Source of the DNA: Spirometra erinaceieuropaei
Taxonomy: Eukaryota; Platyhelminthes; Cestoda; Diphyllobothriidea; Diphyllobothriidae
Assembly (NCBI GenBank): GCA_902702965.1
Contig: CACRXP010000049.1
Span: 481,276-545,275, forward strand
Length of the DNA stretch: 64,000 nt
Reading direction: 5' to 3'
Shown here: piece after piece, positions 34,772-44,984 of the stretch
Numbering within the stretch: the first letter of the stretch is position 1
Layout of the letters: each line of letters starts with the position of its first letter
Position numbers and translations under genes: made by a program
Notes under the pieces: model-generated
What the model was told of the DNA's origin: nothing
Database searches by the model: none
The model's input: the letters and a program-made list of their open reading frames with translations, nothing else

Positions 34772-35211
34772 GAGTCGAGCACCGGAACTCTGTGTTTGTT
34801 GTCCTGAGCTTTCAGACTCGTACAGGAGTCCATCGTCAGAGGTAGCAGTAGCAGCAGCAGAACGGTCGACAGTTATACGGCACGTAGGCCAATCATTGGC
34901 CGACGGCGCAAGCCTGGGGGTGACTACGCAGGGCTCTGTATGCCGGAGTCAGATCGATAAATCGATTGACCGAGTCCTCATTCGAGGCCCAGGCTTCAAC
35001 CCCATTTATCGATCGATCTATCGATCTGGCGAGGCATACAGAGCCCTGCGTAGTCACCTCCAGTCTTGCGCCGCCGGTCGATGATTGGCCTACGTGCCGT
35101 ATAACTGTCATTTGGTCTGCTGCTGCTGCTGCTGCTACCTCTGACGATGGACTCCTGTACGAGTCTGAAAGCTCAGGACAACAAACGCAGTGTTCCGGTG
35201 CTCGACTACTC
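34772..35211 (+). repeat. Large hairpin element: ~200-bp inverted repeat with ~35-bp loop
   Basis: The left arm (about 34,772-34,973) and right arm (about 35,008-35,211) are reverse complements at roughly 90% by eye. They share 'tcgagcaccgga', 'gttgtcctgagctttcagac', 'gtacaggagtccatcgtc', a GCA-trinucleotide run, 'agttatacggcacgtaggcc' and 'ctacgcagggctctgtatgc'. The arm tips carry ATCGAT-rich sequence near the loop. It is a foldback-like element with no ORF of its own; frames of 114-125 codons here are shadows. A degenerate relative sits at 27.78-28.17 kb. Confidence 0.85.
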
Positions 35212-35224
35212 TTCTTCTTAACTT

Positions 35225-35900
35225 ATGCATACACCTGGAACTCGAAATTTGGCCTTCATTCCTCAATATCCGCCAGTCATCGGAAATCTGACTTATCTAA
35301 AGAATCGTGAGTTCAGCCCTAACGAAAAATGCGCATGGATAAGTTGTGTAACCCCAATGGGTCTATTATTTATAATTGATTGTTATATTTGTTTTACTGC
35401 GGCTTAGTTTTTTATCAATTCATAACTTCAAAGAGTCTACCCTAGGGTGCTATCAGCACATCGATAGAAGCGCATGAATCGAGTTGTTGGTGTCAAATTA
35501 TTTGGCGTGAGGCGATCTCCGTTTTTTATTCTCTCCTATCTGTGATCTGCTGTGTCTTACCTACTTATCCCAATGTACTTTATAGCCTTTCGTTGTCGAT
35601 GTCGTACACCAAGGCTTATTGACTTATTTGAATAGACTACCTTAAATTTTTTGTCATGTCATTAAATAACGCGTGCAGCAAGGATCGCTGGCTGTATTTT
35701 GGTTTGAATTTTCTTAATAAGAACGAAAATTCTCGGCGTCCTCAAACTATCCAAACAGTTTCTGTTGACAAGCACCCACGACCCAACTTATTTTCGTAGT
35801 TGCTTGCATAGCTCATAATAATACAGTGAAATATAATTGACGGTATGCCTAAAAATTTGTTTACAAATAGTCGTTAAATAGCCTTCAGGCATAAGTTCTT
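35225..35900. other. Unassigned spacer
   Basis: AT-rich, nothing recognised. The last part would be intron if the 35,921 acceptor is used. Confidence 0.3.
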
Positions 35901-35920
35901 TAAGTTCCTCTTTCGTGCAG

Positions 35921-36359
35921 CGGTTGCACCGGTTATGCTTTTGCAGCATGCGACAGGAATGTTTCCTACGCCTGTTATGGGCCGAAATCGTTTAAGCCAA
36001 ACTACAGACAATATTGCATTTCGTCCACGTGGACCCGAACTGCAGGACACGACAACGGTACTCCTTCATGGAGCGGGAATGGTGGTAATAAGGATTTTAC
36101 GGGTGGAACATCGCCGCGGAGTGTGAATGAAATGAATGCATCATCAAGCTCTACTAAAAAATATGATAATTTGTTACACATAATAGACCTAGTGGGTTAC
36201 GCAACCGAAAAACGACTTATTGCGAGACCCAAAACGACACGAGTACGCGGTGCCCATTCTCTCATCGTTTGTCTCGCTTTAGTGTCGCTTACCTGTTGGA
36301 GTTTAGCAAAATCGGATCTATCAGCCAATTGCAGTCCGTACGCTGACCGATTTAGATGA
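35921..36359 (+). CDS. Candidate terminal exon, cysteine-containing protein
   Basis: A strong acceptor (a TC-rich tract then 'cgtgcag', ending 35,920) opens a stop-free frame of about 145 codons from 35,922 to a TGA at 36,357-36,359. The first part is cysteine- and aromatic-rich ('GCTGYAFAACDRNVSYACYG', then 'YRQYCISSTWTRTAG'). The middle is Gly/Asn/Ser-rich with possible N-glycosylation sites. Near the C terminus a hydrophobic run ('SLIVCLALVSLTCWSLA') could be a membrane segment, followed by 'NCSPYADRFR'. This would suit a secreted or surface protein, but I do not recognise the fold and the start lies in an unseen upstream exon. A donor-like 'ggtg|gtaata' near 36,082 offers an alternative exon end. 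A chance frame is possible. Confidence 0.35.
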
Positions 36360-36364
36360 GATCG

Positions 36365-37635
36365 TCTCATGCGATAGCGTAACTTACTTCTAGCATATCT
36401 CCCTCGAATGCTAATGATCGAGAAGATAAACGGTCGTCTGAATGACTGTTGCGATGGCACCGACTGTCAGTTTATAAAGGCCAAGAGCTCGTTGAACTTT
36501 AAAGCCACTCCTTCTCCGAGAAAACCGCCTATGCGTAGATTAAAGTTGCGTCGGCGAACTTATACAGCCTCGGACTAATTGTTGACACCATCATCAAAAT
36601 GTCTAAATTCGAGGTTTACAAATTCAATTTTCGGAAAGATATTTGTATATAATCTGGAAGACAGAATCAGGCACTAAGATACCTCTGTTGTCCTTCATAG
36701 ACGTTTTACGATGTGAAAGGAAGAAATGGACTACCAGCTCTAGATGTCACCGTCATCCGTCCACCCAATTGACAGATGGCGACACCTGTCTCCAGCAAAC
36801 CTTTGAACAAACCGTAGATTCCCTGCTGTGAGCCAAAGCAAACCAGCTCGCAGAACGCTTTAGAGTCAGTGGATATTCGTGGAATTCACTCGAAAGGGAC
36901 AGGGATGGAAGAGACCTACCAAACCATACTACTGAAGACCGCCAATAAGCCACAGCGGCCACTGGAGGTTGAAATTAATCATCAGCAGGATATTTAGATA
37001 AGTCAGTCTCCAAAAAGGGGCGGGAACTGTTCGTCGCTTATGGGATCTCAGTACACTTGCGATGACTGCAACTGCAATAACGAAGGAGAGGAACGAGCAT
37101 AAGCTGACTGCGCGGAAATCGGATCGGAATTCACAGGCCCTTGTGTCCGCCGTTAGGACTGACTGTGATCTTAAATTTATCGTGATCGATATTGTTTGTC
37201 CAGGGAAATGACATACGTGCTGCTTGCCGCCCGCTTCCCCCCCCCCCCTCCTTACCTGACCAGGTTTTGCCTTGAGAATAATAGCATGGGACCGCACAAG
37301 AATTTAAGATGGATGAATCGCCCTGGTTTCGATGCCAAATACCCAGCCCGCCCTAGGAGTAGGCTTTAGACCGACCAGGTAAATTGTCGCACCAGACCAG
37401 CTAGTCATCGAAAGGCAGCAGTTGCACTTTTGTAAAAAACATTCTGATGCAAAAGAAACTACTTCCTACAAACTTAGATTTCCGAAAGAACAGCACAGGC
37501 ATAATGGAATGCGGTCTTACGCTAACGACTAATAACCGAGTCAGGGTATTCTTCTCACGGTCATTGGAGTGAAACGGGATGCGAACTCGCGCCACCCCCC
37601 CCCGCCCCCCTTTTGACTTCGTGGCACACGCACTG
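36365..37635. other. Unassigned region with two C-homopolymer runs
   Basis: Short frames on both strands, the longest 122 codons on minus at 36929-37297, with no motif. C runs occur at 37,237-37,248 and 37,595-37,610 (interrupted once). Confidence 0.35.
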
Positions 37636-37639
37636 CAAA

Positions 37640-38472
37640 TCGACAGATACCTGTAAAAACTACGCTCCAGAATATGGCCACTGAATCAGTCTGCACTCTT
37701 CGCATTGATTATCAATACCCTCAAGAATTTAAGTATATTTTATAGAAAACATATACAAAACGCTCTCCCTTGTATCCCCTTGGCAGCAAATTACACTGTC
37801 TTCCAATTTTATGCTTGAAAATAAGTATCTTTTGGTTTTATAAAAGTTTTTCAGTTCCTGGATACTTTTGAAAAGGACCTGCCGTTAAGCCTACTCTTAG
37901 AGTCTCAAAATTAAAAGGTGCATATTTTGTGTGTAAATGAAATCATACATTTTTATAAGATATTAAAAGACGTCATATAGGGCTTATAATATTTCGCAAT
38001 AGGTATGGACTTCGTTGCATGCTTCATAGGCGGAATTAATAAATACACGGACACGTGACCTTATGAGTAGAAATTTCACGGTCTAAAAAAACTCTATAGT
38101 TAGATACATGTTAAAACTGAGAAATACACTTTCATTAAGTAAAAAATTGTGAGAAGACGTAGTCGGCAACGAAACGAGTACAAGGGAATTATTTACGTGC
38201 ATGTTTATTACAAAATGTATTTGAGTTTTTGAGAGCCTCGATAATCCACTGAAAAAATATGCGAATCAAATAGTATTGTTACAGAGAGCAGTTTTTTTCA
38301 GGTAACCAGAAGGAAGTTCGTTCAGAAGCTGTTATCCTGGTTTAACTGAAATATCTGGGACTTTGCAGCACGATGTTAAGAATCGCAACCGTCATTAGGT
38401 AATCTTCTCGAATAAAACACATTTTTCAGAATGTCGCTTAGCATTGCGTGAGATAACACATCTGCTGTATCT
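37640..38472 (+). mobile_element. LIR family copy 9 (left arm incomplete)
   Basis: The middle ('aatttaagtatattttatag', 'ttggcagcaaattacac', 'gtatcttttggttttataa') and right arm ('ggtaaccagaaggaagttcg', 'cagaagctgttatcctgg', 'gcgtgagataacacatctgc') are present. The left arm is represented only by its inner part. Confidence 0.55.
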
Positions 38473-38474
38473 AT

Positions 38475-40200
38475 AAGCAGAAACGCATACTGAGTACATA
38501 CCAGGTAGCCAAAGGACTTTCTACCGAAGTAAATAACTGCAGACTATCATGGAGATATTCAACAATGTAGGACACCAACTGCAAGCGTATTCCATGCTCA
38601 TAATCGCAGCAAACTCATCTGAATGTGGTTTTCTGCCTGACACCAATTTAAAGGCTCTCGTTCGACATCTCCCGAGTCCTGATATCAACAGTCTATGCCG
38701 AACAAGCAGTCTACAGCGGAAATTACCGTCGCCAATCCACCGCAAACAAAAATTTGACTCACGGACACCTAGCCCACCGGCTCACACTGCAGACTCAGAG
38801 CCGTTTGCGTTTGGTGTAGCGCAGTGTTCACCGCATATGTCCGTCATCTTTTGTGCACGCCAGGGCATCCTCTTCTCGTCAAGAATGCTCACAATCCGTT
38901 GGATGCTTAAAATACTTAGCCTGCGATCGATATTTTGTGGTAGACTATGTAGCCATGCCAGAGGGAATCATCCTACGCATCGATAAGTCCGACTGGGCGA
39001 AGTGAACGGGCTAAGGGAAAGATCATTAATTTTCGAAAAACTCTTCATCGCAGTAAGATGACCATCAGCATGACGTAGATGCTAGGGTGAATCTTCTTTT
39101 CAGCTGAACTAAGCCACACCCTGTAGAGAGAATTTCCACTGCAACCGACTGCGCAAACTGTAATTTCGGAAGTCAGGCAGTATGCGTGTTCTGGGACGGA
39201 ACCTAAGTCCTCACCAAGCCCTGGCTGCTACAACTTCTGCGGGGTCGAGATCTTTTACGCTGTAGTCGCATTATCTAAAACGGAAAGTATTCTCACTTAT
39301 TAGGCAAGTCAGCGTATATTCAAATCTTAGTTGACGTGGTATCTAATCGTTCGACAAATCAGGCAGTTTCATATCATGGGTTCAAGTGAGAACCTGAAAC
39401 GCCCGGCGGCTATGTTCTGTGTCTCAGTGATCACACTTCCTTTATCTCAAGTGTTTAGACTTTACGGCGGCCTTTTACGACGTTCTCACTCGTGAGAGCT
39501 CTGGATCGCCCTGATACACGTAGCGGGTCCATATCACGTGTGGTACGCGCAGACAGTCTGTCTTTGGGTTTTGCTAGCCACTGTGCTCTGGCCAACCGCC
39601 GTTGTGTTAGTCCGAGCTTTCGGAGTCATAGAGGACCCTGTCTTCAACGTCGATGAAATAAAAAAATCCCGTGGGCAGTTTTGCAGGCTGAAAATGCCAA
39701 GAGTGGGAGGCCTCGGCTTAAATCAAGTTGTTTACCAGTAGTCTCGCGGTACTCCATAACCTGTGCCAGATGATTGACCGCATCGGGCAGTGAACTGGTG
39801 TACTGCCCACTCCCTTTTCGTGGCCGACAGCACATTTCTAATCACTTGAGGAATTTTTTCGAGTCCGCCACCAACAAGCACGCTCTTGGAGCCCATTAAA
39901 GCGAAGTGCCGAAAGGAGCACATCTCTCAAACTAAAAAACCCATGTTTACACTTGGATGAGACCCAGTTATTGTCTGTAGTGAGTCCGAAATGAAGAATG
40001 TCTTAACAGATAATTAATAAACAATATAGACCAACTCCATCCTAAAATTACAAAGGAGAGGATCAGCGATTACGCTGGATTTAAGTTTAAATATTACTTA
40101 AGTTTGATTGTTTTACGGGAGGAACTGGCGGATTGCGCAGAGTATATGAAAATTCTTTAAATACTCTTCAACCGTACAGCATTCCAACATTTAAAAGGCT
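38475..40200. other. Unassigned region
   Basis: The 145-codon plus frame at 38549-38986 is the longest here. It has an ATG but no recognised domain, no signal peptide and no splice support. A fragment near 39,600-39,650 ('gtccgagctttcggagtc', 'tagaggaccctgtc') resembles the hairpin-element arm weakly. Confidence 0.3.
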
Positions 40201-40204
40201 TTGG

Positions 40205-40735
40205 GGGAGGTTTGGTCCTGCAGCTCTGCTTGAGTGATATCGTATGGTTTGATTTCAAAAAAATTCTGGTAAATGCGAATACGCCGACTTTACAAATGTC
40301 ACGTGTTTGCATCTACCCTACAATTTTAGTCTAGCGATTGAATGTGCTACGTGGGGAGGAGTGCTTATGCGCTAGCCTCGGTTACATCAGGTATCAGTTC
40401 ACACTCCCTTCATTGCGTGTTCTTCAAGCCCTGCTGGCGCTCTCTTTATTATCATCATCCAGCGAGTGGTTACGTTAACTTGCCAATGAAATTGTTCACA
40501 CGATGCGGAAATCCGTCGATTCCACCACGGTGGCCATGCACTGCGAATTCCCACGCGGCTCCCTCCATGGCCTTCCAGTCGTGAGTGTGCCCTCTATATC
40601 CTCCCAGTCCAGTGATTGGCTGTGCCGGGGAAGGGAGTATGTACACGCCACCTTTACTTGTTTCCCTGCGCGTGCTTCAAGCTCTGCTTCGCCCTCTTTT
40701 CCTTTCTAACCCGGCAAGTGGCTAAGTTGGGTATG
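40205..40735 (+). repeat. 530-bp interspersed repeat, copy 1
   Basis: It matches 48,430-48,950 over its length in the same orientation: 'ggtcctgcagctctgcttga', 'cctcggttacatcaggta', 'gcttcaagctctgcttcgcc', 'ctaacccggcaagtggctaa'. It also contains an internal duplication: the 'cgtgttcttcaagccctgct' block recurs about 240 bp downstream as 'cgtgcttcaagctctgct'. Overlapping frames are shadows, since the same frames are broken in the other copy. Confidence 0.65.
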
Positions 40736-40739
40736 CCAA

Positions 40740-41515
40740 CTAATTTTGTCTTAGTAAGTCAACCATGTGATATCAGTCAGGTGGGGCTGCAGAACCAAAC
40801 TTCATCCGTTTTAGGAAGGTTATTGAAGGTCATAGTCTTTTAAGCCTTCTATCTAGTCCGAGGTGAAACGGCATCTTTTAATCTACATTCCTTGCGCCCC
40901 AGCTGCAAATGTTTGTGCAGGTGGCCATGTACAGATTGTAAGAGACAGCGTCCAGGCTAAACCATGAGAGGTTCAGTTGAATGGAAAATTGTTTGAGGCA
41001 TTGTCGCCTGGATAATCTCGTAAGTGTTGTTTACCTATCAGAGATGCAGGCAGGCGAATACTGCAGTTGTGTCGAATATCGTATGCAGATCTCCTATGGG
41101 AAGTTCACTGACGCGCAGGTGCAGACCTGGTAGTGCCGGTAGAAGAAACGTTGTTGATATGCAAAAGACGACAGTAAAGTTCGTAGGTGACTATAACAAC
41201 GGATAAACAACGGTAATAGCCCTCCATAGGACCTGATATCAAAATAGTTCGGATCGACACCGGAAAATCTCTTCTTGCGACACTTCAGGGCATTCCTAAT
41301 TATAATACATCTGACCTTCTTTGATACGATGCGTTAAAAGCCGTGGCATGCATGTTTTCCAGCTGACTAGACAGCTGATCCCGCGGGTCACTGCAATGCG
41401 TTCCTTTGGGATGATTGCCTAGAGAACTGAAAGTAAGGCCCAGTCTTTCCTTCTCAATGTGGCTCCAATGGTACATTCATAAGCGTGAGATTCAAGCCAC
41501 CTCCAATTATGTGAA
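40740..41515. other. Unassigned spacer
   Basis: No recognised feature. Confidence 0.3.
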
Positions 41516-41519
41516 GACC

Positions 41520-41610
41520 TGCTAAAGAAGACGAAGATGCGATCACTGAAACAAGAAATTTGTTGGCCTGACGTTTCGGGTTCTCACTGGAATCCATCAT
41601 AAGAGACATT
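41520..41610 (-). mobile_element. PLE 3' end fragment with hammerhead-like core
   Basis: On the minus strand it reads a CTGATGA-like box (CTTATGA, 41,604-41,598), a stem II candidate (GGATTC...GAACCC) and GAAAC GTC (41,576-41,570), then 'aggccaacaaatttcttg'. This order is shared with the PLE 3' ends at 44.0, 61.2 and 62.8 kb. No protein remains. Solo PLE ends like this fit 5'-truncated insertions. Confidence 0.55.
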
Positions 41611-41614
41611 CGCA

Positions 41615-41745
41615 GATAAAGCTCCTGCTACCTGGAACTCTCTTGTAAGCTTCTATCAAAGACCTGCTACATTGTACAGAATTCAGTTTGCGTGTGAAAC
41701 GCGTAGACTGGATACCAAGCTCCGCCAACTACTGCGCCTGAGCCC
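41615..41745. other. Unassigned spacer
   Basis: Short stretch without recognised features. Confidence 0.3.
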
Positions 41746-41749
41746 ACCT

Positions 41750-41890
41750 ACAGTCGCATTGACATTTTTATGTCCTAGAATCCTGGTAGGTAAGGGAGGG
41801 GGGAGTGCGATAGGTGCTGCGTAAGTCTGTATCACTATGAACTAGTTCAGGCGAAAGTCACCGACGCTGCGCAAATTCCACTGTTGAAGT
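41750..41890 (+). repeat. GC-rich interspersed repeat ('GAGT' family) copy 3
   Basis: 'cctagaatcctggtagg', 'agtgcgataggtgctgcg', 'taagtctgtatcactatg' and 'ttcaggcgaaagtcaccg' follow the family order. Confidence 0.5.
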
Positions 41891-41894
41891 CGGT

Positions 41895-42595
41895 GCCGGC
41901 GACTGTCAAACTCTCACGTTCTCACGGTGCGATGGCCGTGCACGCCGTTGGTTGGAACACCGGCTTGGAAATTGGTTTAATAACAGCCGCCTCTCCATCC
42001 ATCCCCAACAAAACTTTCCAACCGCTCTTGTATTTTCATAGCTCCCTAAGATGGAGTTCTGTGCGAGCCGTAAACTTTAGGCTGATGCAACTGTCATTGC
42101 GGTGAGCGGATATTCTCCCTCTGCAACAGCATTTCCACTAAGCAAATCATATTAACAGATTTGAAGTTCACTGTAGATCAAACCGGAAAGCTTATTGGAA
42201 CCTAACCGTATATCAAGCGATGTCGCACGCCATGTCCTACTAGCCCTCTACCCAAAGATTTTTTCTGTACGAAACCACATCTTTCCCCCGGAACGGTCAC
42301 TAAATGATTGATTTCGCTGTGAAAAACGTATGCTCGCCGATCAGGTTATGAAGCATGCTCACTTCCTCGCGCCCTGAGTTCAACCAAAAGCCCTTACAGG
42401 CAGTCGCATATCGACAAGCATTCATGTGGTAGGACTTCATTCTATGTGCGTGTGTGTATTTGCCCCCCAAACTGGCCACGTGGTTGATGCGATAGACAAA
42501 CACGAGGACCACATCGGAATCTGGCAGGCGTTATCTTGCGCAATAACAAATGCCAACTCTTAGGGGGTGCGCTGCTAGACCCTGTTGTCGGCAGT
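41895..42595. other. Unassigned, moderately GC-rich spacer
   Basis: Between two repeat copies and possibly eroded repeat. No gene recognised. Confidence 0.3.
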
Positions 42596-42599
42596 CTTC

Positions 42600-42915
42600 G
42601 CACAAACTGGGACCACTGTCACGTTATTTTGTCGGTCAAAATCCTGGTCATTTGTTGTGTGCACCAAAGGGTGCGTAGTGGGGCGCCAAGGTGCGGATCC
42701 GGCCAAACCATCCACCTGCGGACTTCCTCATTTCCGGTCTTCTTGACTCTGTCTTGACACCGGGCTCAGGTGGGGAGGAGAAGGAGGGAGTGTGGTAGAT
42801 GCGGCGCAAGTCTGCTGACATTATAAACCCCTGCACAAGTCACCGTCCCTGCATCCACCCTGCTGTGGAGCACACGGTGGACATCGTCGCACCCGACAGT
42901 CGAATTGTTGTGTGT
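42600..42915 (+). repeat. GC-rich interspersed repeat ('GAGT' family) copy 4, longest
   Basis: It contains 'ggtcaaaatcctggtcat', 'cttgacaccgggctcaggtg', 'gagtgtggtagatgcggcg', 'caagtctgctgacattat', 'tgctgtggagcacacggtg' and 'gacatcgtcgcacccgac'. This is the most complete version and can serve as the reference for the family. Confidence 0.6.
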
Positions 42916-43030
42916 ATGTGTTATCCTTGTACGGGAATTTAGGGTGTCAGATCATGTTTGCAACGCGCGCAGACGAGTTCACTCTCTTGTGAGTGAAGTC
43001 ATGATGTGTAAACATGAAGACTGAGTCGTG

Positions 43031-43273
43031 TACAGTAGATCCGCTAACTTCTGAAATGGTAACCAAAATTGTAAAACATGTTTTCGACTCGAAAAGATTA
43101 CTTAGGTGGGGTTGTAATACTCATTACCGTGCAGCATAATTCCAAGATATTTCGGTTTCTTCGGGACGCTGGTTTTTAAACGAACTTATTTCCAGCCGAC
43201 TGCAAAATCTACACTTTGTAAAATTACTACTGAAGTGGTGTGAATTTTCCACCCTGCTTTTCGATGCCTACAA
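43031..43273 (+). mobile_element. LIR family copy 10, left half (interrupted)
   Basis: A good left arm ('acagtagatccgctaac', 'gttttcgactcgaaaag', 'gtgcagcataattccaag', 'atatttcggtttc') runs into the middle and stops at 'cgatgcctacaa' (43,273), where PLE sequence begins. The right half resumes at 44,053. Confidence 0.75.
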
Positions 43274-44052
43274 GAAGAAAAACCCGAAGCCTGGAGGGCC
43301 ATTCCTCACCTTAAAGGAGTCCACGAGGCGGTTTCACGACTGTTACAATCCGCCAGGGTAGACATTGTCCATAGACCTCAGGCAACAACTCGTCGCCGTT
43401 TTATGCAACCAAAAGACATACTGCCACCCATTGAAATCTCAGCAGTTGTCTATCAAATACGCTGCAACGATGGAGACTGCGACTACGTTAGGGAAACCGG
43501 ACGAAAATAGCAGACCCGTCTACATGAGTACTCAGAGACTAGGCCCAAATGCAAAGTTTGCGACTCACATCGGCGAAACTGGTTACAGTGTTGACGTTCA
43601 AAGAGCAGCCGTTTTAGGTTGGGGCACTTCGAGGATAGAAAGTCTCACACTTGAGGCTTGGTACTCAGATGCCAACTCCATCAACAGACACCTAGGCGTT
43701 CCTGTGGCCCATAAAGTTCTACGTCACTACATACGTTATGACGAGGACAAGACAGTCATGCAGAGCTTAATAATGCAGAGCAAACACGGACTGTCGATGA
43801 ATTCACCCAAAAGGGGAACACAAACGCAACTAACCCCAAATGAGGTGACGACACATAACACAGGAGGTTAGTAGGCCAAGACAGCGAAAGAAGAAAAAAT
43901 TGATCAGCCAAAGACCAACTAATTTGGCCGTGTATTTGAAATTCTCATCGGTTTTTGCACTAGACACTTTGATAATGAAGAGCCACGCAAGCTCTTCGAA
44001 ACGTCAGTCAAACAATTTCATCGATCCGGTGAGCAGTTCCCTTTCCTCAGAT
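43274..44052 (+). mobile_element. Penelope-like element insertion, 5'-truncated, GIY-YIG domain and 3' end
   Basis: The frame reads the linker 'HLKGVHEAVSRLL' and 'RPQATTRRRFMQPKDILPP', then the GIY-YIG start 'AVVYQIRCNDGDCDYV' and 'TRLHEY'. Downstream, in shifted frames, come 'EAWYSDANSINRHL' and 'HKVLR'. In Penelope-like elements this nuclease domain follows the reverse transcriptase and nicks target DNA. Here the RT is missing, the YIG glycine is replaced (YVR), a stop follows 'ETGRK', and indels break the frame, so it is dead. A hammerhead-like core lies at 43,969-44,005. The plus ORF at 43365-43871 runs mostly in another frame and is not the protein. The element is flanked by TACAA direct repeats. 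Confidence 0.8.
43969..44005 (+). ncRNA. Hammerhead-ribozyme-like core in PLE
   Basis: TTGATAA (canonical CTGATGA, two changes) is followed by a perfect 7-bp stem II (GAAGAGC at 43,977-43,983 with GCTCTTC at 43,991-43,997), then GAAAC (43,998-44,002) and GTC. PLEs are known to carry hammerhead motifs in their terminal repeats. The stem is intact, but the mutated CUGAUGA box predicts loss of activity. Confidence 0.6.
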
Positions 44053-44378
44053 TACAAATTCAAATAAATTTTATAGGAAACAGGTTTAAAAATATTCATT
44101 CTTTTATTAACTTGGTAGAACATTTATAGGACCATCGAAAATCAGGGTGAAAAATTCACGTTATTTAAGCAGTGATTTCACAGAGTGCAGTTTTTGCAGT
44201 CAGCAGGAAAGAATTTCGTACAAAAACCAGCGTCCCAAAGGAACTGAAATATCTTAGAATGATGCTGCACGGTCATTAAAAGTACAACCCAATTTAAGCA
44301 CTCTTTTGGAGCCGAAAACGCACTTCAGCAATTTGGTTAACATTTCATGAGCTAGCACATCTATTGGATGTGTCACAC
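44053..44378 (+). mobile_element. LIR family copy 10, right half
   Basis: It resumes with 'tacaaattcaaataaatttt' and carries the right arm: 'gcagtcagcaggaaag', 'aaaaccagcgtccca', 'gccgaaaacgcacttcag', 'gttaacatttcatgag', ending near 'cacatctattgg'. With 43,031-43,273 it makes one element split by a PLE. Confidence 0.75.
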
Positions 44379-44384
44379 GAGGGG

Positions 44385-44700
44385 TGTTTTAGCTCTGCAA
44401 ATCACTGCACCCATTTCCAGCAACTGACAGCTGACCGACTCGGACAGTTGACTGGTACCTGTGAGAGGGAGGAGAGAGTGAGGTCGACAGTTTCAGCGCA
44501 TATTCTTCACTATAAACAATCTGACACGTTTGAATCAATAACGGTGGACTAAAAGCCGTGGCTAGGAAGACTGTCAACTGACGAGACAAATCGAAACTCG
44601 CAGTCTGTTTGTGCACAGTGTCTGGCCGGTGAACTGAGAATCAGGGTCGTCAAGGCTCTTTCCTGCAGTGGTTTCTATGGCATTTCCACGCAATAGAATT
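44385..44700. other. Unassigned spacer
   Basis: No gene. 'cgagacaaatcgaaactcgc' resembles 'cgagacaaatcgaagctggg' at 45.57 kb, a hint of another short repeat. Confidence 0.3.
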
Positions 44701-44704
44701 TGAG

Positions 44705-44955
44705 CCAGGTGTGGTTGCACCTTCTAAGGTGGCGCCGTGTCAACCACCGACGTCCTCTCCCGCCCCCGCCCTTCTTGACTCTGTAATGACACCGGACCCA
44801 GGTAGGAGAGGAGAGAGAGGGAGAGAGCGGTGGATGCTGTGCAATTCTGATATCACTATAAACGAATTCACGCTCAGGTCACCGTCCCTGTTCTCACCCT
44901 GATGTGGGGCGTACGATGGGCGTCGTCGGAAACGACTGTCGAACTGTCGATGTAA
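44705..44955 (+). repeat. GC-rich interspersed repeat ('GAGT' family) copy 5
   Basis: 'cttgactctgtaatgacacc', 'gcggtggatgctgtgcaatt', 'tcacgctcaggtcaccgtcc' and 'gtacgatgggcgtcgtcgg' keep the family order. Its neighbour to the left is LIR copy 10. Confidence 0.55.
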
Positions 44956-44984
44956 AAGACGTTTATCGACCAAGATAGCAGAGA

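Noticed and set aside
34707..35084. Poly-lysine ORF (and poly-serine ORF on the other strand)
   Set aside because: It is produced by the (GAA)n microsatellite and the hairpin element; there is no independent coding evidence.
38549..38986. 145-codon plus ORF as a gene
   Set aside because: No domain, no splice support and no codon pattern standing out from the flanks; this length is expected a few times by chance in 64 kb.
43365..43871. 168-codon plus-strand ORF as a novel protein
   Set aside because: It overlaps a broken Penelope GIY-YIG domain whose recognisable motifs ('AVVYQIRCNDGDCDYV') lie in another frame. Only part of its tail coincides with the true frame after an indel.
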